Part shown: positions 12,719 to 24,300 of the stretch, one piece after another
Layout: every line of letters begins with the position of its first letter
Numbering within the stretch: the stretch's first letter is position 1
DNA from: Isoetes taiwanensis
Lineage: Eukaryota; Streptophyta; Lycopodiopsida; Isoetales; Isoetaceae
Assembly: GCA_021234155.1 (NCBI GenBank)
Contig: JAJEKV010000036.1
Coordinates: 5,975,079 to 6,039,078, forward strand
Length of the DNA stretch: 64,000 nt
Direction: 5' to 3'
Notes under the pieces: model-generated
The model's input: only the letters and a program-made list of their open reading frames with translations
Database searches by the model: none
What the model was told of the DNA's origin: nothing
Position numbers and translations under genes: made by a program

Positions 12719-13608
12719 AGTAGGATGAGAAATATTGCTGGTTGATATTTCATTGATGATGAGTGGTGCTATTTGCTTTGGCGTTTAATCATACATTAAT
12801 ACATATATATAGCCGTTTGCTATCAATAAGGTTCTCAAAAAGGATTCCACCGCTTCTATTTAAGTACATACAATACACTCACAAAAATGCAATGCCTTAC
12901 AACTCAAACAAAGATACTTGTAGCATAGAACCGCTGTAATTACATATCGCATCCCTAACTTAAACTAATTTGGCTGTACACACCACTTTGAATAGACACG
13001 ATTCAAACTATTAAGTAGGTCGACGAAAGAAATGTTAGTGGCAGAAGGCCGCTCATAAATTTCTTTGTATATATATAAATATAAAGATGTAAATACAAGC
13101 ATGAAATAATATATAAGGCCTCATTACTCATATAGCCAATGGATCCTCAACTTCAGAAGTTAATATGATTATAAAGTATTACAAATGAAAAAGAAATTGA
13201 GATTCCTTCTTGGCCGGATTTGTTGCCCCTTTTTGAAACCGTCCGTTAATGCGGAGCTAGCGACCACGTGGATGTACATATTGGATTAGTAAGGAAATGC
13301 AATCTTCCAAAGGCAACCTTTAGATTTCTATATAGTATTTGTATGCCATATAAAAACAATACAAAATTATCTAATCCTTCTAGAACTACATATCTTCATT
13401 TTGGGTATTTCCAAACATGTTTGAATCTGAAACCAAATTATTAGGGTCACAAATGGTATCTAGCAGATTGGTGTTGAAATTGCCTTAAAATAGATGAGAT
13501 CCACACCATAGTGGGAAAGTTAGTTATATATGAAGGTGTAAATGCTGTCCTTTCCCAAGCATATATTAAATAAATAGAATTACATTGGATGCTGCTGATA
13601 CAAACAGT

Positions 13609-14351
13609 TCACTTAGAACAGATTTTGTTTTTTACAATAACAACAGGGCATTTAGCATGATGAGCACACAGTAGCTCACCGGATACCCCGGGCGAAAGTC
13701 CTGTAAATAATATTCATGAAATTAAAGCTTTGAAGTAAAGCGGAGAAATCCAATCTAATTTGATTCAATTCATACCTTTTGAGTGTTCCATAGCCATGGC
13801 TTCCTACCACCAAGACATCAGCATGCTCTTTTCTGCAGCATCGCAGATTCCCTCTCTGGCACTCCAAGGACAGCCACAGTTTTAGGATGAATCTGGCAAA
13901 AAAATACACCTACAGAGCTTGGATACAGAGAGTGATATGAAATGAAATCTAAAACACAGACATGATATTCACTACAGAGTCGCTTTGCATTTTCAAAGAC
14001 ACTGTCAGTAATGCCGCTGCTGCTTCTTTCCATGGCATCAATCATGTCTGGAGTAGCCATGGCCATCCAACTGCAAAAGGCCCAACATTTAGGTCAGAAA
14101 CAGGGAAAAAACACAACGAATCAAAACAGAAACAGAAACAAAATTTGAGAAAAAACAAACCGACCAGGCAGACCGGTGCCCGGCCGCACCTGTATACACC
14201 TGACCTACCAGATTCGGCATGGACAAGAAACAACTGTGGCATCGCCAGATTTGCAGTGATGAAGGTTTTCGAGGGCCCAAAGAAGCGCCTTTGTGCGTTC
14301 ACTGTCATCTACGGCAATCATAACGACGCTTTTCTTTGTATACATATGCAT
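13609..14351 (-). CDS. Universal stress protein A-like protein, 4 exons
   Basis: Plant USPs are small soluble alpha/beta proteins that usually bind ATP and are induced by stress. Exon 1 (14209-14351) encodes the first strand and helix, 'KSVVMIAVDDSERTKALLWA'. Exon 2 (13962-14070) encodes 'DSVFENAKRLCSEY'. Exon 3 (13776-13892) holds the nucleotide-binding loop 'ADVLVVGSHGYGTLKR', a G-x2-G type motif. Exon 4 (13609-13700) encodes the usual tail, 'HHAKCPVVIVKNK', then a TGA stop at 13609-13611. Introns 14071-14208, 13893-13961 and 13701-13775 all have GT..AG ends and sit where plant USP introns commonly fall. The ATG at 14349-14351 is preferred because the family starts just before this strand. 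The frame stays open upstream to 14444, so a longer N-terminus is possible. Single-base frame breaks occur at the ends of exon 1 and exon 3 and in exon 4. Order and length fit a complete gene. Confidence 0.8.
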
Positions 14352-15539
14352 GAATCGACCTCCATAGCTGAGCTCGGATATGGAGCTGTGGCGATTTTCC
14401 TGTGTATATGGCGGTGCTACGGCAGGTTCATACCTTTTGGCCAATTGCGTGGCTGCAAAAATAAAATGCCTCTAATTTTGGGTAGCCGTGCCAAATGAGA
14501 TGTAACTTTCTGGCTAGTGCATTTTGCACAAGCTCCCTTTTGTCTATTTAGGAATATGGTGCCTGTGGACCATTGCTAAGGGAGGTGAAATGCGCCTAGC
14601 ATCATCATTTTGCAAGGCTTTGCCTCATGCAAGCTTCATGACATATATCCACATCAGTTCTTATCCCTAATACGTCCCTCGGGTTCTCATCCACCTCTTG
14701 CAAGTAGCAAAATATCTGCTTGTCGCCGTAGCATCAAAACATCATCCCAACATTAAGAAACTGTTCTATGTCATATTTATCCAATTAAGCAATCTGCTTC
14801 TTCTCTGCTCAATGTTTATATTATTATGCTTTGTTGCTTTAGTGCCCATGTCTAGATAGCATTCCGGACCATTGTTTATGGAAGTATGCTCGTATTAAAG
14901 AGATAATGAAATATTGTTTGGAAATAACGTGTTTGTTGGAGTTATCTTAATAAAAACCCTTTTGGCTATATATGATACAACCTCTGTAAACATTGGGACA
15001 AATCATAACAAAACCTAATCTTAGAGACTACTAGCGTTGCGGTAAGCAGATATCTTTAGGTAGTTCAAATAAAATGTTGAACGAAATTCTATGAACACTT
15101 TGGAATGTCACCAATCTCCATAGCCAAACTTCTTCCACCAAGAACAAATGCATTTTGATGTGTTTCCAATATAGTCTTACTTATCCCTGAGAACAAATGT
15201 GTCTTTGTGGAGAACATACCTCATGCACACAATTGGTGTATGCTCTTGAGAGGTATTAAAGAAAGTACAAATGTGTATACGACTGCGGAGGGTTCCTTTG
15301 CAGAGGTGGTCCGAGACTTTCTATCAAACTCTAGCAGCTAGGTATCTTCAACAAATACCTATAAGATTGTAGGTCAACTTTGTACTATCCCTCTTCTGCG
15401 TCTATTTGCTATATATAGTCATGAAAACATTTACTCAATACTAGTAGAATATCAATCAATCCCTAAAAGAGAAGCGCAAGTAAAGTCTTGTGCAACAAGC
15501 ATAGCTCTGTGCATATGACAGATACTCTAGCCTAGCGGG
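14352..15539. other. Intergenic DNA 5' of the USP gene
   Basis: This region holds the presumed promoter side of the minus-strand USP gene. It is AT-rich with no open frame longer than about 80 codons that looks coding, and I found no repeat family match. Confidence 0.35.
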
Positions 15540-16979
15540 TAAATGTGATCCGCGGCTTCACCACCACCAAACTTGTAGTTGAGGAGCACCGGAAATGCGT
15601 TCAAGCAATGGCAGAGGGCAACAGAGCTCTCTAATTGCTTGCTCAAGCAGAGGAAATGCAGCCTCCGCACTCCAAATTGCTCAAAAGGCAAATGCTATCA
15701 AAACAAATAAGGTTTCCAAAGATGGAGATCTCCGTGATAAAGACTGGCCTCGCCAGTGCACTCGAAAAGGCGTGTATAAGGATAAGAAGAGTCTTGTCGG
15801 CGCAGCCCGCATAGATCTCAGATATCAGCCATGGAAACCATGACACAGACAAGCAACGTGGTTGAGCAGAGACTATGGTAACCATCTCCCGCTTCTCGGA
15901 CGAGGTCAAGTAGAGGCCGCCATCGGATGCAAAAAGTCCGTGTCGCTTTTGCGCGAGAGCCACTACAATTGAGAGCCCTTCAAAGTAGGGTCGAAAGACA
16001 CAAGAAGTGGCCTCTATCCCGCAATGAACCCTATGGTGGACTCTCGCGTAAATCGAGCATAGCCCGCAGCCCCTGCTAAGATCGTAAGATGCAAGAGCCG
16101 GTGGCGTTCTTATCACAACGAGGTAAGTAAGTGGGCCTCAATGCGTATGCTCAGCGAGCACTGCAGTTCCGCATGCGGAATCTGACAAGGCAAAGAATAC
16201 CTCGGCAAAGCAGGAGCCAAGCTCCCGGCCTGTGAAGGAGACCACTATACCTCGCCACGCATCTCCACCTCGCCCCAAGAGAGTCCGCAGAAAGCCACCT
16301 GTACGTTTGACATTACCGCATCCCCCAAGCCGCTTTCTCCATGCCACTCCCCCGGCCCCAACGTAGGGCCACGCCTCATGCCCCGCCGACAAGAACAACT
16401 CCTGTGCTGTGCGTGATTGACCCAATGTGAGAGCCCCAGAGCTGAAAGGTAGCTTGCCAATGTGGTGGTACGTGGTCTCATAAGAGGCAGGACCTCACAA
16501 CTGCCCAAATAAGTTGATTCTTTTGCTCTAATGATATTCCTATGCCGCAGAAATATTATTAGGCTAGGACGCCATGGCGCCCAAAGACTCCAAAGCCGCC
16601 CCACGGGTGGTCACGCTCATGCAGCAGATGAGATGCATGAAAGCAGCTTTACCCCGCGCCAGGTGTGAGCTGCGGATCGGGATTCGGGTAAGATGCAAAT
16701 TTTCGCATCACCACGCTCTTTACTTAATCTTGCTAACTCTCCAAAGCAGCTCTCCTCTCGCTGTGCCATCGCCGGCCAAGTACCGCATCTCGCTTCTGCT
16801 GCCTCACCTTCGTTCTCGCGACATCTCGTGCTGCTTCCTACTTCCGCCACCCCCCTTCTTGGCTTGCCGCCATCGAACACCCCCACCGCCGCCAACAAAT
16901 AGGAAGTTCGGTGCTCTCCGCATGGTCTTCCTCGGAATTGTTCCGTGGCTTCCTATGGCAGTAAGTGGGAGATAGTCTC

Positions 16980-17370
16980 AACTCGGGCTTAAGCCGCAGA
17001 CATGGATCTCTCATGGAAACATGGGAGCATGCGGTGATACAGATACCTCGACTTGCTGTGATACCAGCACTACTTCCAATCTTCACGATTGCACAGAAAG
17101 CCGGGCATGGGGGCTGGGTTCGCTACTACCAACAACTCCAAGTACACCCAATCTCCGCATGCAAACTGCACTGGTGGGTGCTGCGGTGGTGTAACCAAAG
17201 AAGTGCACCTCTTGTGGCAGCCTCGCTTACTTCCACATGCAGAAGGCAACTTCTATCACAACCACTGGATGTGGATAGGGTCGGACTCCCTATGTCGATT
17301 CTATATGATGACATACAATGAAGATAAGCAAATGTTGTCATACCCTTGAGACTTCAATGCGCCGCATCAG
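16980..17370 (+). pseudogene. LINE-A endonuclease domain remnant
   Basis: The AP-endonuclease-like domain of LINEs nicks target DNA to start reverse transcription. Its clearest trace is the 'DFNAPH' signature at 17350-17367 (family consensus GDFNA.H), preceded by an ETW motif near 17017-17025 like the usual 'ETWL' block. The glycine before DFN is disrupted and the frame changes several times between the two motifs. Confidence 0.6.
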
Positions 17371-18479
17371 TAGAACAAACCCATGAGGATTTTGATCCCT
17401 TGATCCATGCCGATATACAGCTTGGCGGAAGGAGCTTGGTCAAAACTTTACATCGATGACAAATCAGGTCACGCTACTATGGTCGCATGCTTGCTTTGCT
17501 CAAGTAAAAGATCTTTGACCCTAATCCTGGAATGGATTCAGCACAGTGGCCTTCCACTCCGCAAGAGCACTTGTGGTGCAGGAAAACCGTGGGGCTTGAT
17601 CTGAAGTGTGTGGTGGGACTTGGTGTGCTGGGTGCCCGAAAGTGTGATATGGCCACAAGCACCTTCGTGGGAAATGTTTCTAATAGGATGAAGAAGAGAT
17701 CGCACTGCATCTCACTTACCACTCTTTACTTGAAGTCGGCCGCTGTGCTGTGCTTAACCTCCTGCAACAACTCCTCACATGCCCTCACCAAGCGATTGAT
17801 TATGAACATGCAGCTTATGCCTGCATGTTTGTAGATGACCTAGCAAGTAAATTTTGCAATATCCTACACTAGAGCAACAGCATGTAGACTACCGACCGAT
17901 GTGCTTAGGGATCAGTGCGAGATGCTTTGGGATAAGCCGCGACGGACCTCCTCCAGGAACACAACCTTCCCAATGAATCAAATGGCCTGATGCAGAGTGT
18001 ATGAACACAAACGCCAGTTCACCAAGTAACAGACCCTCGCTACTTTAATATGTAATGGGACAAGACTGCGATCTCTCCTTAAAGCTAAGAAAGCTAGGCA
18101 TTACTGCAAAATGCGATCAAAGGAAATGTTTTACCTCCTGAACGCCATCCCGTGACCTTCCTCGCTAAGGGTTCTTAGAAAGCCAAGCATAACCTACGTG
18201 AATATCACCCCCGAAGCAAAGTTGAGGACACATTTTGCAATAAATTTATATGACCTCGTGGTGCATATACATTACGCAAAGATTACCCTTGCAAGAAGGC
18301 CCAAAGGCCGGAAATCACAGACTGGACGCGAATAAGGTTTGCAAATTGCCTTGCCAATGGGAAAGCCCCTGCATTTGATGGTATGCAAAGTGTAATTGCT
18401 TATGTGTGGGCGTGGCCGCCCATAATACTCATGGCCGCATCATTTTGTTCAACAAGGCATTACAGAAGGTTTTCAAATA

Positions 18480-19100
18480 CAGTTGACCACAGCGTAGTTG
18501 TTCCCATATATAAGGCAGGTGACCCACATACCTTCCGTACCCAATTATCGAACAATCATGGCTCGTCTGGTGTTGCAAAATTGCTTGCCGATTCTCGCAG
18601 CGTTAAAATTTACCCGGGCCGGCGGTAGGCAAAGAGAGGTGCGGCCTCACCCAAAGTGTGATTCAGACCTCCCCGCACTCAACCATTGACTACATCTTCA
18701 CGCTAAGTAACTCGGGATTAGAAGACAGCTAGGAACCACCGCCAGGGATCTATATTGCTGCTTTGTGATTTTGGCGGGCGCTTTGACATCGTACTGAAAA
18801 AACTATGGGCAAGACCGCAAATAGCCGGGGTTCCTCAGATTTGCAGGAATGCAGTGTGGCTGTGCTATACGGTGCGATGCTCGGGTCGGTTGCGCCGGTA
18901 GCGCTCTTTTCAACCATTTGATAGCAAAGACGGGGTTCGTCAGTGATGCCCCTCTCTCCCCAACATTGTTTGGGCTTTACATTGATCAATTGGAGTCGGG
19001 TTTTTCTGCTGGATAATGGGGGGCGTATGGAGCTCACCTTCTATCGACATCGCATAGCTTAATATATGCCGCATGATGTAATCTCCTAGCTTACACACCA
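18480..19100 (+). pseudogene. LINE-A reverse transcriptase remnant
   Basis: Motifs appear in the correct LINE order across different frames: 'VVVPIYKAGDP' near 18494-18530, 'YRTIMARLV' near 18545-18573, 'HSTIDYIFTL' at 18676-18706, and 'APLSPTLFGLYIDQLE' near 18945-18994. A broken form of the catalytic YADD box lies near 19060-19085, where the expected second Asp is lost in a frame shift (visible 'YAA' then a stop). The enzyme is not functional as read. Confidence 0.75.
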
Positions 19101-19876
19101 GCGTATTATGCAAATAACACATCTCATGCCCCGGACACATTCTCGCCAAGCGACTGGCTATGCGACCAACCCGGGCCAAGACTATGTGGTTTCTCATATC
19201 ATCTCACGCCACCGAGGGTCCCCTCCCTTCAGCCATCGAGGCCAAAAATGTGGGTGCTGCATCCACATGGGCCAGTCATTTGGGAGTGGGAGTTTCCCTT
19301 CTACTATGCAATCGACACATCCATACGGCTACGAAAGTGATGGCAGTCGAAGGCACTATATGCAAATGCAAAACAATAGTCATAGAGCTTGAGTTGTATG
19401 ATTGGGCCTATCACTACTGCTCAAGGTCTTAGTGGAGCCCGCCCTTTTATACTGGTGGAAGTATAAATCAAAAGAGTATCAACTTGGGTTACTCTGAATG
19501 ATTCTGGAGCGTGTCCGCTGCAAAAGCCTTCTTAGTACTAGAGCACTAGGGTGAAGTCCATGTTCCCATATCAAAATCTCTAATCGCGCAGTGAGACAGG
19601 ACTCTGCCTCTTCGTGAGGGCTACGCCCCACGCCACATCATCTATTTCCTCGGCGGTGGCCTGGTCATGGACGCATGCCTGCCTCCCCTAAAACTAGCTT
19701 ATATCATGGCACGGAGCCGCAGCCGCCTCAAGCGCCTGGGCCGGAGGGAAAAGAGAGCCTCAATGGTTGGCTAGGATGGAATGCGCGTGAGCACAGTGCA
19801 TACATGCAACAAAGAGGGCAGATCGCCATAGCTTGAGGCAATATCTTGACGCATTGCTTCCTCGCTGTGCTTTGGG

Positions 19877-20341
19877 ATGCCAATGCCCTTGAACAGTCAA
19901 GACAAAGACACTCACAAATACTACATAAATCCCACATTGGAACGAGGTCCGCGAATGCTACCGCTGCACTCCACTCTGCCCATGAAAAGGTGTACTCATT
20001 GCCTCCATTCGCACAGGCACATCATCTTCGGAATTGAGACAAAGTGCATGGATTGCGGAGCCACGCCAGATGTGCCTCGCCACGTCAGCCAAATGGGAGT
20101 CATTGAGATGAATCCCCCATACCCTTCAAAGTTGCCCAAAGATATGATCAAATTCGGACAATTTATATGTCAGGAAGGTATTTCGTGCCCGCCAGCCGTT
20201 ATACGTGTGACATTGAGTACGATTCGTGATTTAAAAATGGATCATATTCCTCGTGAGGTTATGGACATGCTTAGATCAGCTATGTCCTCGGGCACACAAT
20301 TTGATATGTATATAAACATTGATGTATACTTGTACGCTTGA
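19877..20341 (+). pseudogene. LINE-A 3' end with Cys/His-rich segment
   Basis: A 154-residue open frame contains 'CTHC', followed by two His and then 'CMDCG' (about 19980-20065). This spacing resembles the zinc-binding region at the end of many plant LINE ORF2 proteins. The rest of the frame, to the stop at 20339-20341, matches nothing I know. It could be independent of the LINE. Confidence 0.35.
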
Positions 20342-20350
20342 TAACATTCT

Positions 20351-20944
20351 TATTATCGCGCCGTACTTCGCTTTTTTCTAAAACCTTTCGGCGGGGTTTA
20401 ACCCTCGGACAGTACAAGCTTTGCCTGGGCCACAGGGTCCCATAGGCCGCATTGGCCCCAAGTGGATCTATAAAAATCATTCTCATTCTCATTCCTACAA
20501 ATCAATAGATGGCAAAAGAAATCAATTCCAGCTGGAAAAAATAGAGAGATACAAAGCTACACTTCATCACTTGAAACAAAACAACAATACTTTTCAAGTC
20601 ATAGATGAATAAGATGGCAGTACAAATCATGGACTAACAACAACCACAACAAATACCTATCAAGTTATGAAAGAAACATATGTAACATTAATCAATTTCG
20701 CCAACACCACTAAATAAATAACTTGCAAGACGTGAGAAGAACAATAATAATATGTACATAGTAGATCACTCAAAACCATAAACAAACTTTTTAAGGGCCA
20801 AGTAGAAGAACAATAGAAAGAAAGAAAGAAAGAGAAATGAAATGAAATGAAATGAAATATGTATTTAATACGCCCCAGTACCTCAATGTGCCCATGAGAC
20901 GTGCCTCGTAACTATACAATCAACATTATAAAATATCCTAATGC
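20351..20944. other. A-rich spacer between two convergent LINEs
   Basis: This holds A-rich DNA with microsatellites: (AAAG)n at 20815-20832, followed by (AATGA)n at 20835-20858. These may be the 3' tail of the minus-strand LINE-B, seen as pyrimidine repeats on that strand. No gene was seen. Confidence 0.45.
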
Positions 20945-22039
20945 ATTCTCAAAAAGAAATGCATCGCATCTCCCACTCCTCGTTTCCTCCTCTTTCTCAT
21001 TAATACCAAAGATCTTTTGACCGCTTCTCCCTTTGTTCCATCAACTCAATTATAAACTTACCAATGATGTTTCCCCGCCAAATTAAAAAAGGTAACCAAC
21101 TCAAGATACAATTATTTTGATATATGTGACGTAAGGCTCGTGATACTAAGGACATCGTGAGAAGCTGACATGTTCCTCATCTTCAATCTCTCCCCTAATT
21201 CTATAACTTATATTTTTTGCTATCCCGAAAGCATGAGGTATATTATTCCATCTTACCCACTTCCACACACCTAGTCTCAGGCGAATCGAAAGCCGCTAGC
21301 CTACTAATTGTATGTCTATGCCTGACCTACACTCCTTCACTTAAATATCTTGGCGGCCATGAAAGGATTAATGAATTGTTTATAAAATGATTTTTTTACC
21401 CCTCAGAACCCCGGCCAAGACCTCTCCAACACATGCTCTGTACCTGTGCTCTAATATCTTCACGCCTCGCTAAACATCATCGTATTCATTCCCATTTTCC
21501 CATCCATACCTGCACTTCAAGATAACATCCTTTGTGATTCAAGCATCCATGGCAATTTAGGCAAGCAATCTTCCCGTGATATCCATATTCTGCATCTTCT
21601 TGCAAACATATTCCAGTGGTTTTGCACAATGCTTCGCTTCTAACCAAGATAGGCCACATTCCACTAGTATCATATCATAAGGAGTTTCGCGCTTAACTCC
21701 TAATTATGTTCTAAAAAAATTTTCTAGACCTTTTATACCTTTTGTCCAAGTATCTTCGCTAATCCAGCTCTTACACCTCACATCCATACAAATACAAATA
21801 GCCTTTGTACAAGAACTTTTATACAACATTCTTTTCAGCTCAAGATCCCAAATATCTCCGCCTCGCACTCCTCGCTACTGCATGCTAAAGAGAGCCTTTA
21901 ACCCCTCGATTCACTCTTTGATCTATCACCGATTCCAACTTGACTTTTGTCCACATGAACCCCCAAGTATTTATATGAATCCACTATCTCCACCTACCAT
22001 ATTCTTGTACAAAAAATCCTAAGATGCCCAACTTTAAAC

Positions 22040-22620
22040 TTCAAAAACAATCAATTTGTTTTAGCCAAATTCACCTTCATGCCCTTATTATCGCAAAAAT
22101 AGCCATAAGGCGCCTAAATGTTTCCTCGCATCCCCGCACCGACCTGATAAAATAACCGTGTCATCTCGTGATATAACAGTATACTTCCAGCATGTAAACT
22201 ACCTAGAGCTGTACCCATCTCCCTAATGTACAATCCAATCTCTAGCTGGTCTATAAAACAATCCTAACAAGGTAGGGACATAGGCATCCTTGTTTTAACC
22301 CCATGTTACTAGTCACTTCATCCAATCCCCGGCCCTAGGAATAAGGAAAATGATAATCAACACCACCTTCATAGCAACTTTTACAGCCATTCTCTAATTC
22401 CAATTCCATCCCAAAGCATCTCCATGCCCCAAAGATTTCCCCTCGCTCACATCAAATGCCTTGTAAATCTATAAAAAGTGCATATAATGGCTTTCTAGTT
22501 CCCAGAATCAACTAACCATCGTGACGTATGTAATCAAATGGTCTATTGTTGACTTCTTAGGCCTGGAAGGCCTGGCCCCGCCTCATTGCCCCCGACATTT
22601 ATTCACTCCTCAGCCCACCC
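22040..22620 (-). pseudogene. LINE-B reverse transcriptase remnant
   Basis: Minus-strand motifs in order are: 'ALFIDLQ' just before an 'AFD'-like block (about 22430-22490), 'TSNMGLKQGC' (about 22285-22315, family consensus GxxQGCPLSP), 'DDTVILSG' (about 22145-22180, the YADD region), and 'GMKVNLAKT' (about 22050-22085, typical of the thumb side). They fall in different frames, so the enzyme is dead or the sequence has indel errors. Confidence 0.7.
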
Positions 22621-22760
22621 ACTAATCTTTCGCTCACCATGGTGGCAAAGAGTTTCGCAAAAAGGTTACTAAACCATTATCATTCTATAATTATTTGGAT
22701 CCTCTCGCTCCCCATCAAGCAGAGTGCTTTAGTTCTCGGCTTGATTCTACTCCAAAACTT

Positions 22761-23057
22761 TTAGGCTCTTTTAATCAGCTCATCCATCATTTGCAAATGT
22801 TTATCATACAAAAAATTCTTCTTAGCTTTCACGGCCTCATGTATTCCCGCTTGACTAGCTTTTTGTTCCCTCTTAATGCTTTTTAAACTCCTCGCTCTCT
22901 TTCCTTTACACTGTAATAAACCAATTATTGTATGGCGCACTCTCATCTTCCAAGATATATAGCACCCTTTAGCAACATCTAGTACCAAAGAACTAAGCAA
23001 TGCACTCATTTCCTCTCGCATTATCCGCCAATTGTTTTTCAAAGATTTGCATTTCAA
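22761..23057 (-). pseudogene. LINE-B ORF2 linker segment
   Basis: A 98-residue open frame rich in Lys and Arg, with 'AVKAKKNFLYDKHLQ'. In LINE ORF2 proteins a similar 'W.eev..ai..Kk..y..w' block lies between endonuclease and reverse transcriptase, and this frame sits exactly there. Confidence 0.5.
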
Positions 23058-23394
23058 GCATAAAGATCGTACCCATCCACCTTGTGAAATCGCGATAACA
23101 ATTTAGGCAATCGATCATGCCTTCCTTCCAATATCATAACACTTACTCATAGTTATATTATCGATCGCGCATGATCGCACTCTCGTCTTTCTATCACCAA
23201 TCAAAAGCTTACAACTGTATCTACAACGTAATGACTATCATCAAATCCAATTACATTTGCACTTCATGAGTTTCCCTAATTTAAACCTATTTATACTATT
23301 ATAAATTACCAGGTCCAAACCTGCACATATTCAAAAGATGGTCATCTTTGCGCGAGGGCCATCTTATTTGATCCGTTGGTAAACTCTACTCCAC

Positions 23395-23770
23395 CCAAGA
23401 TTGCCCTCAAAATTTCATCAAGATCAATCATTTCCACCTACTGGCTCACCATTAGCACTAGCAATTGCCGCTTGTCTATTCCTAATACGACCAAGTAAAA
23501 TCTCCTATGAGGAGTGTTTCACTACGAAAGAATTTAAGTACACTTCACTAAAATGGATCATCTCTGGCTCAACACTCAAGTATAAACCGGGACTGTTTGG
23601 TGAAAAAGCAGCCCGCTATAAAAATCCTTCCCGCTTGCCTAGGTATTTAACCCAAATGTGTTGTTTAGACCCAATCCCCCTACCCACTTCACCATATGTT
23701 TCATTTCTTGTTTCACATAACATGCAATGCCACCAAGGATCTTCAATCTCCAAGGCTTATGGCCCATACG
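23395..23770 (-). pseudogene. LINE-B endonuclease remnant
   Basis: The minus-strand reading includes 'GGIACYVKQEM' near 23725-23760, then 'VKYLG', and a block reading 'RIGNRQAAIASANGEPVGGN' in the region 23425-23490. This resembles the 'GDFNARIG' region of LINE endonucleases. Frame changes separate the pieces. Confidence 0.6.
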
Positions 23771-24066
23771 AGTATACCAAATCAATCCTCGTTATGTCTA
23801 CAACTCCACGTTTCTTCATTCTCACATGTCTCCAGAAAAACCAAAATCTATATGCCTAAAATATTCCTATCATTTCTACTTTTGTTGCATTTAAGTCGCT
23901 TTATATTCCAAAGATAGTATCCCGGGTGGTGTCACCCTATGCTTATCTCCCTTCCTCAATCCGCTTCACCTTCCACGACGTTTCGCATCGCCTGCTTACC
24001 ATTTTGCTTAGCTCAATAGTCAGAATCGCTCTTTTATATCTCGTAATTGATTCGTAAGGTCATCAT

Positions 24067-24249
24067 TTATCCGTATATTTTTCCCTTCTTTAAATGTAGC
24101 TTTTTTCCTTCAAATACATTAATCTTATCTTCCTTGCAACGAAACTTTACAATAACATATCTATCTCTCGCCATTAAACTTCTTCTAATCCTAACGCCAT
24201 AATCTAACATCCATGATTTGAAGCTCCTCGGCCATAAAAAAGACGCCAC
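24067..24249 (-). pseudogene. Possible LINE ORF1 RNA-binding fragment
   Basis: A 60-residue frame containing 'ARDRYVIVKFRCKEDK' and 'KGKIYG'. It loosely resembles the RRM-like part of L1 ORF1 proteins (a basic residue, a 'vIvrF' strand, then a Lys-rich helix). It lies directly upstream of the endonuclease on the same strand, as expected for ORF1. The match is weak. Confidence 0.3.
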
Positions 24250-24300
24250 GACTTCGTGGTTCTATCTTTCGCCTCGAAGGTCTATAATTCTAATATTCAA

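Larger units (their letters stand above)
11760..13608. other. Gene-free AT-rich DNA with local tandem duplications
   Basis: No coding signal was recognised. The stretch 12027-12718 contains three separate two-copy tandem repeats, listed individually. 12780-13600 is AT-rich, with short (TA)n runs near 13070, and otherwise featureless. Confidence 0.5.
15540..20350 (+). mobile_element. Decayed non-LTR retrotransposon (LINE-A)
   Basis: This is a LINE with the usual order: a basic, proline-rich N-terminal region (15590-16560), an AP-type endonuclease, a reverse transcriptase, and a Cys/His-rich tail. All reading frames are broken. The base composition is more GC-rich than the flanks. Boundaries are approximate: the 5' end is inferred from the first codon-like sequence and the 3' end from the last. 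No clear poly(A) tail or target duplication was found. The clade is not determined. Confidence 0.65.
20945..24300 (-). mobile_element. Decayed non-LTR retrotransposon (LINE-B), minus strand
   Basis: Read on the minus strand, the order is a small RNA-binding-like ORF1 fragment, an endonuclease, a linker and a reverse transcriptase, as in LINEs. All frames are broken. It is tail to tail with LINE-A. Limits are approximate. The segment from 20945 to about 21950 would be the ORF2 C-terminus and 3' UTR, where I recognise no motif. Confidence 0.65.

Noticed and set aside
19728-19937. Minus-strand Cys-rich frame as a zinc-finger gene
   Set aside because: Cys codons are scattered without regular spacing, and the DNA is better explained as the + strand LINE tail.
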